In this document: in pieces, positions 35,139 to 48,461 of the stretch
Numbering within the stretch: position 1 is the stretch's first letter
How the letters are laid out: the number at the start of each line of letters is the position of its first letter
DNA from: Watersipora subatra
Lineage: Eukaryota > Bryozoa > Gymnolaemata > Cheilostomatida > Watersiporidae
DNA: 64,000 bases
Direction of reading: 5' to 3'
NCBI RefSeq assembly: GCF_963576615.1
Contig: NC_088710.1
Span: 868,001 to 932,000 of the forward strand
Notes under the pieces: model-generated
What the model saw: the letters and a program-made list of their open reading frames with translations, nothing else
The model's database searches: none
What the model was told of the DNA's origin: nothing
Position numbers and translations under genes: made by a program

Positions 35139-35390
35139 TTACTCACCGAAGTTGTCCGCTGTATCTGCACTTTACTACTCACCAAGGTTGTCCGATGTAT
35201 CTGCGCTTTACTACTCACTAAGGTTGTCCGCTGTGTCTGCACTTTACAACTACTCTCTAAGGTTGCCCGTTGTACAACTACTCACCAAGGTTGTCCGCTG
35301 TGTCTGCACTTTACAACTACTCACTAAGGTTGTCCGTTGTACAACTACTCACCAAGGTTGTCCGCTGTTATCTGCACCCCGACTATCACT
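35139..35390. repeat. Minisatellite of about 40 bp, about seven copies
   Basis: Units contain CTCACCAAGGTTGTCCGCTG followed by TATCTGCACTTTAC or TGTACAACTA, so lengths vary. The plus-strand frame 35152-35424 simply follows the repeat. Confidence 0.9.
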
Positions 35391-35407
35391 CAAATTATTA
35401 ATTAATA

Positions 35408-36349
35408 CAGTCAAACATGGATGACTCGTCCACGGATAGCTCGAACTCATGGTTAAATCGAACGGTTTCTTTGGTCCGTTCCTACGTAATGATAAATTGC
35501 TATAGATAACTCGAACTCAACACTGCTAACTCGAACTGTTTTTTGCCCAATGGCTACCGAAACGGTTGTTATCGCTTTAGAAAATCACTTTATTCCAAGC
35601 CATAGAGGTAAACCTCAACTTTTCGTAATTCATAAGCGTCGTTATTACCACCATCGGCAAAATATTTTTGCCAACAACTTTTCTAAAGGTTTGGTGAAAT
35701 TGATTTATACCAAACATCCGCTTAGCGTACACCCTTCGGAAGCAAGGTAAAGCGAGGTAATCTTTGCATAAACTTCAAGAAAAATCGGCAAAATTGATCG
35801 TGGGTAAAACGCTCAAAAGAAAAAGATGTCTTTTCTTTTGAGCATTTCAACAAGGATCAAGTTTTGCCAATGTCAATCTAAAAAACGTCCTGGCAATAAC
35901 ATCACCTTAAACAACAAACCAATCTCAAGTGATAGAAAAATCTCCTATACTTTTTGATAAAAACGTTGTATCAAAAAGATCGTGGGTAAAACGCTCAAAA
36001 GAAAAAGATGTCTTTTCTTTTGAGCATTTCAACAACGATCAAGTTTTGCCAATATCAATCTAAAATGCATCCTGCCAATAACATCACCTTAAACAACAAA
36101 CCAATCTCAAGTGATAGAAAAATCTCTATACTTTTTGATAAAAACGTTTTAAACTTTACATTAGAAGCATTTAATTTGAAACAAGCCATTTGTGCTTTTG
36201 ATTTATATTAAAGTTTGTATATGTACATGTATCTACTAATAAATAAGTAAATACATGGACTTGTGACAGTGCTCTGATAACTTGAACGCTCTGATAATTC
36301 GAACACTTTCGCTCGGTCCAGTGAAGTTCGAAATATCCATGTTTGACTG
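35408..36349. mobile_element. Pogo/Tigger-like MITE, copy 1
   Basis: Flanked by TA at both sides. The left end is CAGTCAAACATGGATGACTC and the right end, reversed, CAGTCAAACATGGATATTTC. TA duplication and CAGTcaAAC ends are typical of pogo/Tigger elements. Internally, about 185 bases are duplicated in tandem (about 35796-35980 and 35981-36140), each copy containing a small palindrome around AAAAGAAAAAGATGTCTTTT. The frame 35550-35750 lies in it, but the second copy of the element lacks its ATG, so it is not called a gene. Confidence 0.88.
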
Positions 36350-36599
36350 TATTACCTTTTGCGTTTGTTATTTTTTTGAACTTTTTGAAAAGCCATTTTC
36401 ATACCATTACTTATCCGTTTAATTTGTACTTTTCAAATGTGCCGTTTCAATTTTACGTGTGCTGTTACACTCATATTTTGGTTTCGGTCGATCTGTAAAA
36501 GTAGGAATAGCCTCTATTTTCTCTCTCCATTCGGTCAGACAAAGACAGACGGATATCTTATTTTGCGTTTGTACCAGTATCGAAAGGTACCAGTATTGT

Positions 36600-36844
36600 C
36601 CATCAAAACTTTGAATATAACGAGCTGCTGCAACGGTAACCTTTTTTATACACACAATTCCATGTACTCATTGTTTATTTTTTCTGTTAATTAATTTGAA
36701 CTGCATAAAAACACTTTTCTCGTGATATGAAATTTAAAAGTTAGAATGGTAAATGTTGTATATACATGTAACATGTTAAACAAAAATAAGTTTTCCGTGT
36801 TTGGTCTTTTTTTAATATCCAGGCAACACCGGGCATTTATCTAG
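36600..36844 (+). mobile_element. Possible Helitron 3' end
   Basis: CCAGGCAACACCGGGCATTT then ATCTAG|T resembles the GC-rich subterminal hairpin and CTAG terminus common at Helitron 3' ends, with T as the following target base. The 5' TC end was not located, so the left boundary given is arbitrary. Confidence 0.35.
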
Positions 36845-37661
36845 TCATATATATATTGTTATATTATATCACAACAATCAAAAGCAAATACATGACTTTA
36901 AATTATTTGTAAAAAATGAAATTGATAAAGTAATGATCAATAAACATATGTGGTTATTTATTTTTCTTGAAAGGCATGTTATTGAAAGTGTATGCTTTGC
37001 AAAAGACAGGTTTGGTAGCGGAGAGAGTAATATGTGTCGTGACCTACTTTATCTTACACTAGATGTACTTTAAATTGATCTGATTTATATGTTCTTATTA
37101 CTTTTATATTTTATTGTCAATTTTTATGTCTTTTTATTTTATTTCCAGAATGGATTTTTTGGAAATCTTTTCACATTTTATGTTTAAAATTACGTTGTAT
37201 GTTAAGACAAGTATTTGCTCAAATTTTATACTGTTTGTCGAAACATTTATGTGTAGAGGCGATCAAACACGGATTGTTGCCTATTTATTATTCGAATAAT
37301 GGCAACTCAAGGATACAGGGCCTTTTTGATCCTAATATTACATTTATGTTAAAGCGGTACTAGTAATATTTTAAATCTATCATTCTCCAGCGAGATTTGC
37401 TAATTTCTGTAGGAAGTTGTTTTTCCATGTGTATGAAAATTGGAGGTAGAGAGCAGAAGACATGAGCAATAAGCTTGTCATAGGGTATAATCAACCCTTA
37501 ATATCTAGTTTGGTAGAAAAAACGATTGCTGTTCGTCATGTTTGGTGCAGAAAGTTGTGATATTACAGATATAGCGTACTGTTGGATTCGCTACTCGTAG
37601 GTGTGTGATTGGCTACATGTTAACGATGTTTGAATTCTGATCGCATATCTCTCACAAAAAA
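36845..37661. other. AT-rich DNA, nothing recognised
   Basis: Very AT-rich sequence with only short chance frames, such as 37114-37299. Confidence 0.4.
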
Positions 37662-37846
37662 GTGATTTAGTAAGCAGGCATTGCTTCACGTGCCTACTAT
37701 GATCGAGTTTATTGTTTGTCATCATTTAGTCTTTGCACAGCTTTTTCTTTTTCTTCCGCCATTTTCATAAGCACCCCATGACGATAGCATACCTTTGTCA
37801 ACTTTGGTGTTTTGATTTTCATAATACTTCATCAAAATGATGAAGT
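37662..37846. repeat. Dispersed repeat, copy 2 (pair at 25214)
   Basis: Same start and order as copy 1, with an internal deletion of about 60 bases near its end. It finishes in a small palindrome, ATACTTCAT-CAAA-ATGATGAAGTAT. Confidence 0.85.
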
Positions 37847-38998
37847 ATAATAGGAGAGTTATGGTAGTTTTTGTTTTGATTCAGGTAGATAGGGGATATG
37901 TGGTAATCGAGTCTGGTAGAGTCCAATGGTGGTGAATAGGCTCTTGCAGGTTGATGCATAATTAATAACTATGGTGCAAGTTGTATATAACCAGTTTGGA
38001 TAACCAGCTAGGATAATTGAACATTTATCTTATGAGAATCATATAGGTCTAAATGTTCCTATTGCATTCCTTTACGAGCCTTTAATACAGTAATTAGTGT
38101 CAATCACATATCATTGAAAGCGGATAACTCCAAGTTTATGGATATAGCCTACCCGGCTAATCGAATGAATATTTGCAGATGCCATTCCATGATAGAAATT
38201 TTTTGAGTTTTTGTTGCGTGTACTCTTCTGTAAGAAAATGTGTCGGAGATCGGAGAGGCACCACATGTACCAAGGAAATTCGTTATTTGTCCAGTCAACG
38301 CTTCGGCAATGAATCATCAATGCTTTGTTGCCGCGTTGTAGACACATCATGTCTAAGGAGAAACCAACGCGTCTGTGATTAGGCATTGTACCATTCCATT
38401 TTATTCATTTCCAACACAGCTAATACACTTTCGCATGACGACAAGACGGCACCACATAAATATGTTTTAGATGGACTGAAATACTTTTACTCGTAACAAA
38501 TATATGGAGGTCACTGGTGTAAAATGAACCTGTTCACGAACCCCTTCAGATATTGCTCTCAGTAGTTAAAACTGCTGAGACCTGAAAATTCTCTCATCTT
38601 GAATTCATTTTACAAACCGAAGAACCTATTTTACTTGGCTGATTATCATTATAATTTTAGAGTTCTTCCTTCAGTAAAAGTATAGCAATGCAAACATTGT
38701 TTTTATCACAGAATTTTGATGATGTAAATTATAAATAATTAATATGCTAGAAAAATCTTCTATGACGTTGATCGGAAATCCAGCTATGGTATTATGGCTA
38801 ATCCGCACTAGTCGATCTGTTTGTCAATACATGCATCATTTAGTATAGTTTGTGTGTAGACACAGCAAATATCCACACTACATGCCAGCGATTTATTTTG
38901 TCATTGTGTGAGACCTTTGGTAGTATTCGATAAAGGCAGCAAGAATCAGTGAATATAGAATCAGGCAGCGTTCAGGCAGAATACAGAATCATTGAGAG
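37847..38998. other. Intergenic DNA, nothing recognised
   Basis: A 23-base stretch near 38120 (GCGGATAACTCCAAGTTTAT) is repeated near 63150; otherwise nothing was identified. Confidence 0.4.
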
Positions 38999-39193
38999 AT
39001 GAGTCAGAACTCAAAAGATGATGGGGTTAAGAAGGAACAGATGCTGCCTAGGGGCTACCCACGGAGGACCCCCTGTGAGAAGAGATTTTTCGTTGGAGAG
39101 CTCCATGAACGAACGAGCCAACAGTTGAACACCTCTAGGCAGCACCTCCATGACCCAGTTGCCCTTGTGAGAATAGAAAAGTGGTGTTTATAG
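38999..39193 (+). CDS. Unidentified 64-codon open frame
   Basis: Starts MSQNSKDDGVKKEQMLPRGY and ends VALVRIEKWCL. It is hydrophilic and non-repetitive, and contains RRTPCEKRFFVGELHER, which looks protein-like. No domain, splice support or neighbour links it to a gene. Confidence 0.2.
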   Translation: MSQNSKDDGVKKEQMLPRGYPRRTPCEKRFFVGELHERTSQQLNTSRQHLHDPVALVRIEKWCL

Positions 39194-39496
39194 TGATTTA
39201 CTGCGGCTCAGGGTCTCCTCTCTTCAATGATCTCGTTCCAAATGTGCTACGTTATTTGTTAAATTGTTTCAAGTTATGGGAAATGCCATACTCCTATCTG
39301 CCATAAAACTCACTATAGACAACTATTGCGTTTGCAATATTTTTGCCAATATCGTGCCGAAATATTGTGAAAATTGTCAAAAATATGCCTGAAAAAGCTA
39401 AATGAAAATGAAGAGAAAATATACTTGTTAAAACCATTAAAGTAACTATGAATGTATAGATATGATACAGGAATGCTCGCCATGACATTTTCTCTA

Positions 39497-39604
39497 TGCA
39501 CATGCTGTGTCAGCACATGCTGTGTCAGCACATGCTGTGTCAGCACATGCTGTGTCAGCACATGCTGTGTCAGCACATGCTGTGTCAGCACATGCTGTGT
39601 CAGG
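39497..39604. repeat. 15-bp minisatellite, seven copies
   Basis: Perfect copies of CAGCACATGCTGTGT. Each unit contains the palindrome-like GCACATGCTGTG. The minus-strand frame of about 92 codons reads MLTQHV repeats and is an artefact of the array. Confidence 0.97.
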
Positions 39605-39921
39605 GTGTTAGGTTAGTATCTGACAGAGTTGAAGAATTGTAAAGTAGATCAATGTTACATACGATGCTGAATAAAAAAGTTAGAATTTGAAGTACTTGTT
39701 AAAAATTTACACATATTGCTTAAATTCCAATAGACATTAGAGAAGGAGAACAGGTGTGGAAGTACATCACAGTGTAAATAACCTTCAAGTGTGCAACGGA
39801 GGCTCTTAGAGGGTGGGTTCGTTTCTTGGTGAAGTAATTTAACGGCAGAGTTTTGTGAACATACGGTAGTCGTGTTGTTATAAAGAGGACCTCTATTTCA
39901 CTTCCAAATTTCTACTGACTT

Positions 39922-40412
39922 TTAATAGATGAATTTACACAAACCTTTAGTAGATTTTTAAATGTATTAAATTTTTAAATCAGTTTTATTTTATCATTTG
40001 TGAGTGTTTTTCGTGCTTGAGGTGATCTAACTACCAGGATGTTTCAAGATTAAAATTGACAAGACAATAACACAGTTAAAATGCTCAGATTCAAGCAAAT
40101 GACTTCTATAGTTGCACTTTGGCAAAGAGACCGATAGAATAGACGGCGTAACGCTTAAATTTCACCGCTATAGCCAATATCGGTAGTGAGAGAGATAGGC
40201 AGCGAGAGAGATAGGCAGTCGCACAACTAGTGGCATCTTTTTGGCAAGTATTTTTCTTGGTTTGAACTGAAATAAAAAAATTTTTTATTTGGATCTTGAA
40301 ACATCTTAGCAATCAGATCACCACAAATGTCAAAACATTGCAAATGATAGAAAAATACCGATACTTTCTGATAAAATCTAGTAAAACTTTGTGTAAATCT
40401 ATCTTTAAGGAA
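39922..40412. mobile_element. MITE family 3, copy 1
   Basis: Arms inverted around about 40170: the left side has GATGAATTTACACAAACCTT, AGTAGATTT and TTATCATTTG; the right side, reversed, has GATAGATTTACACAAAG, CTAGATTTTATCAGAAAG and TATCATTTGCAA. It shares ends and interior with copies at 44977 and 49661. The minus-strand frame 40227-40694 overlaps it and is not called. Confidence 0.8.
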
Positions 40413-41907
40413 CTTTTTCAATTGAGCAATAAAACACCTGACCGTACTTTGTGATTTCTGGATTAGATAATGCTCTATGCCAGGGTTTCGACTAACCTCT
40501 TCACCTTTGTAATCAACATTGATAAATACCATCTTTATAGAGCTCAAGGGTGCTCTAGTTATGAGCTCATTGAGAGTGCCACGCGAGGAAACAGTCTGGT
40601 ATATCCTGGCACACAACAAAACGCGAAGACCGCAAGAAGGCCGTAACGGTTGAAGAAGGCGAATGGTGTTCATTCTCTTTTTAGATTTGTTCATTTTTAA
40701 CCATTTCCTGTTTGTAGTTTTGAAGCTGCGTTATTTATTGCCATAGAAAACAACAAGCTTCAGATTTACAATAAAATTATCTCTGCCATTCTTGCAAATT
40801 GTTCACAATTTAAATGTGTCGCCCCCTCTCCGTGTCGCCCCCTCTTCGCCGTACGAGTTCCTGCAAGTATGTCGGGCCCCTTTCCCTAAAATCTCAGCAA
40901 GGAGTAAGTGAAGGCCATCGGTTCTATATGAGGTACGGCTAGGTAGTTGAATTATATTAGCGCCGATTGGCGGAAGTGCCAAGGTTTCCAAGATATTGTT
41001 TTCTTGTTTCCTTCAGCCGAACATTCTACTTTCACATTCCAACAATAATATAAGATTGCAACATCCTATCATGTTATCTTCATTCATGGCCTCATTCCTT
41101 CACATTGGTCTGACAGCTCGGTTCACGTCTCCTTATTACACCCTAGGGTCATGATTGATGACTTTTAAAAGACGTGCCACCATCGCTTGCAATCCATCTT
41201 GCTACACATTACAATGCTTTCCTAACCATCAATCGATAGATTCCTGTCAAAACATCTGATAGGATATGCTTAGCTTCCGTTAGCTAGCCGCGTGTCCTCG
41301 GTGCTTATTCACTTTTCTGAGGCATTGAATTTCTTTGTCGATATGTTGACCTAGCGAATACCTTTGCAGGCAGGACTCCAGCTCCATGCCCAAGCTCGCT
41401 TTATTTAGCCATCTCATAGATTATAGCTTACCGCCACCTAATGGCATTCCTCCGCAGGTACTCCTTCTCCTTCATCAGGTGCTCCGCCGTTAGATTTTCT
41501 TCCCTTCTTTGTCTGACCCATTATCATGCACCCTATGAGAGATAATGACAATTTTATGTTCCCTGGCGCAGGCGTTGTTTTGCAGCGCTTGTTTTCCAAT
41601 ATACTTCTGGCTCGTTTATCCATTTCATGCGTGCTGAATCTATGCAAGTGCCTTCATCAAGAACGAATCACAAAATAATTACATAATTAAAACCAAAATT
41701 TTGGTTTAGGATAAACTCTTGTAGATAGTAAGAGCTTAATTGGCTTACTGGCTAAAAAGTAACAGCAGCGTAAAGACTGCATTTCAATTTTTAGCTTATT
41801 GCTGAAAATCTGACTAGCAACATTAAAACCATGCTAATCATTAAAAGTAACTAAAGTAACTGGTTAACTCTTTAAACCCATTGGTTACCATATTCACATA
41901 TCCTTTG
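40413..41907. other. Intergenic DNA with one exon-like fragment
   Basis: On the minus strand, about 41526-41432 can be read VRQRREENLTAEHLMKEKEY then LRRNAIRWR-stop. The fragment is highly charged and helix-like but has no start or recognised family. In another frame the same bases read GQTKKGRKSNGGAPDEGEG. Nothing else was identified. Confidence 0.25.
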
Positions 41908-42113
41908 CAGTCGCTCAGAATGTGCAGTCGCTCAGAATGTGCAGTCGCTCAGAATCTGTGGTTGCTCAGAATGTGCAGTCGTTCAGAATGTGCAGTCGCT
42001 CAGAATCTGCGGTCGCTCAGAATGTGCGGTCGCTCAGAATGTGCGGTCGCTCAGAATCTGCGGTCGCTCAGAATCTGCGGTCGCTAAGAATTTACAGTCG
42101 CTCAGAATCTACG
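41908..42113. repeat. 17-bp minisatellite, about 12 copies
   Basis: Unit CAGTCGCTCAGAATGTG with variants GCGGTCGCTCAGAATCT. Because 17 is not a multiple of 3, all three plus-strand frames stay open through the array; these are not genes. Confidence 0.96.
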
Positions 42114-44568
42114 AAACTTAACTGAGGAATCACCGTAATATGTTTACAAAATATCTATAAACCTGTTTCTACTGTTATATTCACACTAGAAACCTATTTA
42201 GTTTGCATATGAGGCAGTTTTAGACAGCTAGGACATGTATTTAATCAATAGTGCTAAAAGAAATGCGTAACGGCAAAAATATTTTCATTTCATCGCGATT
42301 TTTCAAACGCTACCTAATTATATATAAAGACCACCAAAACTGGGTAACAATTTCCTTAACCCGAGTTCCATCACACTATACACATCTATACATCTGAGAA
42401 CTATTAAAAGGAACGGCTATATTAGTAGGTTATTGCTGATCTAACCAGTAGACAAAATGATGTCTTGCAAAAGTCAATGAACTAAAACCTTGGGTTTCTA
42501 TAAACAAGACTTACATATGTTTTTGTATGGTGTTTTTGTCTAACACTGTCACAATGTCTATTAGTTTAAATTCGAAACCTTTATTCGTTGGAGCATTCGT
42601 CGCCCTTCATTTTAAGAGGTGTCTGCTATTTATCGATAATTATATTTTAGACGATACAAATTTATTTGTTAGTCGATCATACATTTATTAGGGCTCCACT
42701 TGCAGTTTTATATTTGTATTCCATTATATTACTTTGAATAATTTATTCTAGCTTTTCTTAACTTCCTTCATGTTATCTTAACACATCTAGCAGCGAAATA
42801 AAATAGCATTTATTCAATATGAACTAAAGCTCAGCTAGTTGCATTTTTATTTATTAAAAACACCCTTTTTTCATATTCGGCATCATCTAGTTTGCTACAA
42901 GGTCACCCAAGTCAGGTCATATTCTGTTGTTGGAAGGGTTCTAATGATCTATTGTCTATTTAGGCTAGTCAGAACAAGTAATAAGAGGAGCAAGAGCCGC
43001 AACAAAATGCTCATTTTTGACTGAAAACAATGAAAACAATGTGGCACTGAGACACTTGGCACAATGAATAATGTGGCAGTCAGAGGGTTAAAGGAGGCAG
43101 GGAATGATAACTCTACAGACTTTATACATTTATAACTTTTTTATGCTTTTATTCATGACAAGACCAATTTTAAGTTTCCTTCCTTTTAGAGGCCGGATGC
43201 TCAGATGCTGACTGTTTGTATTTTTATTGCTGCCTACGCAATGCTTCCTATAAGCAAGAGCAAAATGTTGAAACAAACTGTTTTTATATTTTTGTTGCCA
43301 TCACAATGTACAGCCCTACACGCCCTGTTTCTGTAATATTTAGCGAGTCAAATGAAAACAAAGCAGTTTGAGTTAAACATGCACTTCCGATTATTATTAC
43401 TATTATTATTATTATCTTGACACTCGAATTGTCTATATATAGATTTAAGTTTCAAGTTTAAGCTTCAAGCAAATTTTTCACTTCACATTTGAATTCATTT
43501 TTGAGTTGCAAGGCTGGAAGTTTCTAGAAGCATCGCGGGGTTTTAAAATGGTTAAAAGCCGAAAGTTAACAGGGAAATAACGAAAAAAAAAATAATGCAA
43601 CATTTCATTTTTACCATTAATTTATTTTACGGTTACGTCTGACTACGCGCAGTACTTATTGTAATGTTGTCAACAACACTGAATATTTCATGTGCTGTTT
43701 ATTTATCTTGTCAGCATACCTTTCCTACGCAAGTGAATCACTGTTTATTACGAGATGATGTTTCGTACATGATGTCACCTTACTATTTATATGTTTTTCC
43801 TGTTACCATTGATATTTAAGTGCCGCTCCGTGTTTGATAAAATTAGTCATTCCTACCAGCAGACCTGCTGAGCTCTCTGCAGATATAGGGATTAATACCT
43901 GTAACACAAGTATAACACTTATTAAGGAGTTGTCTTCTGTTATTGGGCTCGACTGTATTCTTAATGGGAGTATTTGCTCCAACATGTGATAGTAATGCAA
44001 CGATTTGAATATTAAAATTACAATATTACAAACCGAATAAATTACAAATGAATAAATTTTATTTTGTTTCTATTATGGTAGTGAATAGCCGCTAGAAAAG
44101 TTATTTTATCCTGAACATTGGTCATTAGCAGCCATGTAAGTGTTTAAACAGTTAGGGAGCTTTCTGAGACAGAGGTAAATTATTTGAGGCCTTTTGAAAT
44201 GGTTTCTCTATTGCCTCGAAATTCCTTTGTTGCACTTATCTGAGCAGCCCTGGTGTTTAGGAGACTACATATGCTTTAGGGTAGATGAATGAGGAAGCAG
44301 CCCTTAGTCACACGAAGGTAGTAAGTGTATCATAGCTATAATATGCTGCATAACGCTTATCAACTGCACTAAATATAGGACTGAGGATATACATCAGCAT
44401 AGTGAATGGGCTTCCTTCCTTCCTTCCATATGAAACAATGTCTCTGGGTTGTTATATAGAGCTGACAACTACAGCATCTCTTCTATCTTTGCTGATATGT
44501 AAAAGAAGAAAAATGTTTCCTAAAATTAAATGTAGGAAATGATGTGACGTTTTTTTACAAACTTTCAT
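42114..44568. other. AT-rich intergenic DNA, nothing recognised
   Basis: Contains a short (ATT)n run near 43391-43415 and no recognised gene, array or element end. Confidence 0.4.
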
Positions 44569-44672
44569 GACTTGATCCTGGAGTTATACTCTCATGACTT
44601 GATCCTGGAGTTATACTCTCATGACTTGATCCTGGAGTTATACTCTCATGACTTGATCCTGGAGTTATACTT
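44569..44672. repeat. 27-bp tandem repeat, four copies
   Basis: Identical units beginning GACTTGATCCTGGAGTTATA. Confidence 0.96.
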
Positions 44673-44976
44673 TCTGTAAGATTGAATCAGTATAAGAGGA
44701 AGATGAGAATTAGTTTAACTCTATAATAATATAAATGATAATAATATAAATAAATCCAAATCTATGTTAGTAAATTCCTTTGTGGTACTTATCAGTTTAC
44801 TGCGATTGGTAAGGTAGAGTTGATAGGGTAAACGTTTACTATCATGGTCTATTCATTGTCAGCTCCTCTCAGCCTAGCCCTTATGTAACTGTGCTATGAT
44901 CCCTCAGCGCTGATTTCTATGAGGAAGAATAGAATGAACATCCCAAACATTTAACATCACGCATCTATTGTTTGAA

Positions 44977-45445
44977 CGATTAACTTACACAAAAATTTTA
45001 GTAGATATTATCAGAAAGTACTCGTATTATTTTATCATTTGCGATTGTTTTTGATATTTGAGGTGATCTGACTGCCAGGGTGTTTCATGATTAAAATTGA
45101 CAAACTCAATTGACGCTCAAATTGCTCAGATTTAAGCGAAAGTGTGATTATGACGGCTATAAGTTGCAAAGAGACTGGACAGAATAGAAATGCGTCACGC
45201 CGTAACTTCAACGCAACAGCCGATATTAATAATGAGAGAGACGGGCAGTCAAACAACTAGTGATATTATTTCGGCACGATTTGTTCTTCTGAACGTCTTA
45301 ACTGCGATCAAGTTTTGTCAATTGTAATCTTAAAGCAACCTTTCAGATCACCTCAAACATCAAAAACAATTGCAAATGATAAAATAATACGAGTACTTTC
45401 TGATAATATCTACTAAATTTTTGTGTCAAGGTCATCTCTAAGGCC
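44977..45445. mobile_element. MITE family 3, copy 2
   Basis: Left arm AACTTACACAAAAATTTTAG then TAGATATTATCAGAAAGTAC; right arm, reversed, TTGACACAAAAATTTAGTAG then ATATTATCAGAAAGTACTCG. The interior carries GATCTGACTGCCAGG and GATCAAGTTTTGTCAATTG, shared with the other copies and, in part, with the Tigger-like MITEs. Confidence 0.85.
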
Positions 45446-47382
45446 AATCTAAGGTCATCTCTAAGGCCATACATACATTGTCTCTAAAGACAATCAAAGT
45501 TGTTACAAGCTGCTCATCATGTGAGGTTGTTAGTGCAAAGGCCATGATAGTGACCTCTTGTAACCTCTTGTGACCTATCCAGCTGGTCTTTTTTGGTTAT
45601 TTTGACAACTTTGATTGATAAACATTCTCATGTACATAATGTCTATTAAAAGCTATAGGTCAGGTGGCCATTATTCATCATCAACGTTGGGTCGGTCTTT
45701 TACAATATCTTTCATACTAAAATGTAAAATATCGATATTTGTTGGTGGCTGTCTCTGGTGAGACCAACCTTTGCTGTGTAATCAGTGATGAATGCAGAAT
45801 GCTGGAATGATAACTATAGTGACTATGCCAGTACTGATTGCCAAAGTCTAAAAATGTGCATTTTTAGTTAATTTTTTTAGTTTTGCATTCATAAAACAAG
45901 ATTTTTGCTTAAAATTTGTAATAACTCGAACACTTAGATCTGACATATTTCAGCGAGTGAATGATATTGCTCAACAGTATCGGTCTGTAAAACTGCATCA
46001 ATTGTAGTGAACCGATTCCCTTGATTTTCACTGGTGATATGTCCGTGTTTAGCAATATATTTACATCAATTGTAGTGAACCGATTCCCTTGATTTTCACT
46101 GGTGATATGTCTGTATTTAGCAATATAGTTACGAGTCTCTTACTTGATGTATCAAATGTTTTTCAATCCAATTTATTTCATGAACATTGGCTGCTCGTGT
46201 CAACAATTCGCATCATCATCAGTTAAAGGCATCCACACTTTATTTTTGATGTGATATCCAAGTCTGATTAGTTTGATGTAATAGATTGCTCGACGACGAT
46301 CTACTTCCATTTGATAGACAGGCTAGCTTATCAACTAAGTGCTTCAAGTGTTTAAGTTCTCAGGTTATAGCTGTCAGCTTTGTGAGTAGCACATGTGCGT
46401 GGCTGTAACTAGAGTTGTGCCAGTCATAAGTTGATCTTTCTACATGCTTGTCTCGTCGTTAAGGTTGTCTTCTTTGTTCATGAGTGTACCATGAAAGTTG
46501 TACTAGAGAATATGTTTTCATGCTATTTACTTGCACTCTCAAACATCAGCTGTAATATTAATACAAGTGTAATTGTTATTGTGGGTGCACGACTCCAATT
46601 GCTGTTATAGGTAGTCTTGTGGCTGAGTGACCAGATGGAAACTTGAACACTCTTTGTGATTGCCTTGTTATTATTAGTGTTATTAGTCTTTGATTTCTCA
46701 AAGCTGACTGAATCATAATTGTATGGACTAGCCGTACATATAAAAACTGCAAATTAGCAAATTACCACGATCTATTAATAGCCAGGCAGTCATCAGTGAT
46801 TAGTTGAGCTTTGGTACAGAGTTATGCCCTCTTGCAAAAATATATTTATATCAGCTCCAGGAGCAAACAACTTTAAATAAAAATAAGAGAGTAAAGGATT
46901 AACTGGCCAAGCTAAAGTTGCATCACTGCACCAGCAATGAACTGATGAATAAGTGCAAAAAATTTAATTTACAAATGAAAATGAGTTGTATTGTCAACTA
47001 TAGTTGGTATTAATCAGGATTTTGAAGCCACAAAAGAGATGCGCCCTGGAATATTTTGGCTGATTATAGGCTGCTAAACCATTGTCATATATAGTTCAAA
47101 GTATACCTGTTGTGCAGCAGAGCACGCTATCACTGTAAATTAATATGTTGGTATCTTCAACTGTTACTTGGAGCCTTCATGTCTGCATGGTTTAAAGTTG
47201 TGCCATATAACTACTGCAACCAAATATATCAATCATAGGGAAACCAGAGTCAGTACCTTGAACGAAACTGTTTCCTGTGTATTATTATTTCTGCTTGTTC
47301 ACTGGGTGTTATCAATACTCTGAGGCTGTCTGTTTCCTATTACTTCTTTCTGTCAGCTCACAATTATCAAAGGGTTTTTGAC
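45446..47382. other. Intergenic DNA, mostly unrecognised
   Basis: Contains a 68-bp direct duplication (about 45996-46131, unit starting CATCAATTGTAGTGAACCGA). Nothing else was identified. Confidence 0.5.
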
Positions 47383-47990
47383 AGTACCTGGTACCTTTGA
47401 CAGTACCTGCTACCTTTGACAGTACCTGCTACCTTTGACAGTACCTGCTACCTTTGACAGTACCTGGTTTCTTTGACAGTACCCGGTACCTTTGACAGTA
47501 CCTGCTACCTTTGACAGTATCTGCTACCTTTGACAGTACCTGCTACCTTTGACAGTACCTGCTACCTTTGACAGTACCTGCTACCTTCGACAGTACCTGC
47601 TACCTTTGATAGTACCCGGTACCTTTGATAGTACCCGGTACCTTTGATAGTACCCGGTACCTTTGATAGTACTCGGTACCTTTAACAGTACCCGGTACCT
47701 TTGACAGTACCCGGTACCTTTGATAGTACCCGGTACCTTTGATAGTACCTGGTACCTTTGATAGTACCTGGCATCTTTGACAGTACCTGGTACCTTTGAC
47801 AGTACTTGGTACCCTTGATAGTACCCGGTACCTTTGATAGTACCCGGTACCTTTGATAGTACCTGGTACCTTTGATAGTACCTGGTACCTTTGACAGTAC
47901 CCGGTACCTTTGACAGTACCCGGTACCTTTGACAGTACCCGGTACCTTTGATAGTACCCGGTACCTTTGACAGTACCTGCTACTTGAGCT
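47383..47990. repeat. 20-bp minisatellite, about 30 copies
   Basis: Unit GTACCTGCTACCTTTGACAG with a variant type GTACCCGGTACCTTTGATAG. In the second type GGTACC palindromes recur every unit. The first variant dominates the left third and the second the rest. The 135-codon minus-strand frame is repeat-derived. Confidence 0.96.
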
Positions 47991-48461
47991 TGTTTATAAT
48001 TTTTCATGAAATAGATGCATTACACGCTTTACCGCTGTCATAATGAACTATAAAAACTGATTCAACAACACAGTTGCTGTTTGTTGCTGCCTTCTACAGT
48101 TGTTGTTGTCATTTATTGCAACGTAATGTAAGCGTGTAATGTCAGGAGTTGGCACACCGATATAAGGAAACAGAATGCAGAGTTGTCTTTGATGGAGGAC
48201 ATAACTCTCAGTTTAGGCATATACATGCGTATCCAAGTGTCTTTCCTTGTAACTCAAGATAAAAACATGAACCTAGAAAATGGCTACTCTTGGCCTGAGT
48301 AGTTTTCCAATCTCTTCTGGTCGGATCTTATTTAGACATGTGTAGGTAGTCGATGCTACCCTAGTTTGTCTAGTTAGTGTCCACATGTCAAAATATGACT
48401 CAGTATTTATAGCAACTTTATGGGATTCATAAAGTGGACCCACTTTATCTCCGATCAATTT

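Noticed and set aside
35550..35750. 66-codon frame inside a Tigger-like MITE
   Set aside because: The second copy of the element has ACG in place of the ATG, so the frame is not kept; no transposase motif is visible.
40227..40694. 155-codon minus-strand frame
   Set aside because: About half lies in the right arm of MITE family 3 and the rest is not recognised.
41881..42125. Three overlapping plus-strand frames rich in Ser, Arg and Cys
   Set aside because: They are translations of the 17-bp array in three phases.
47600..48007. 135-codon minus-strand frame
   Set aside because: It is the translation of the 20-bp array.
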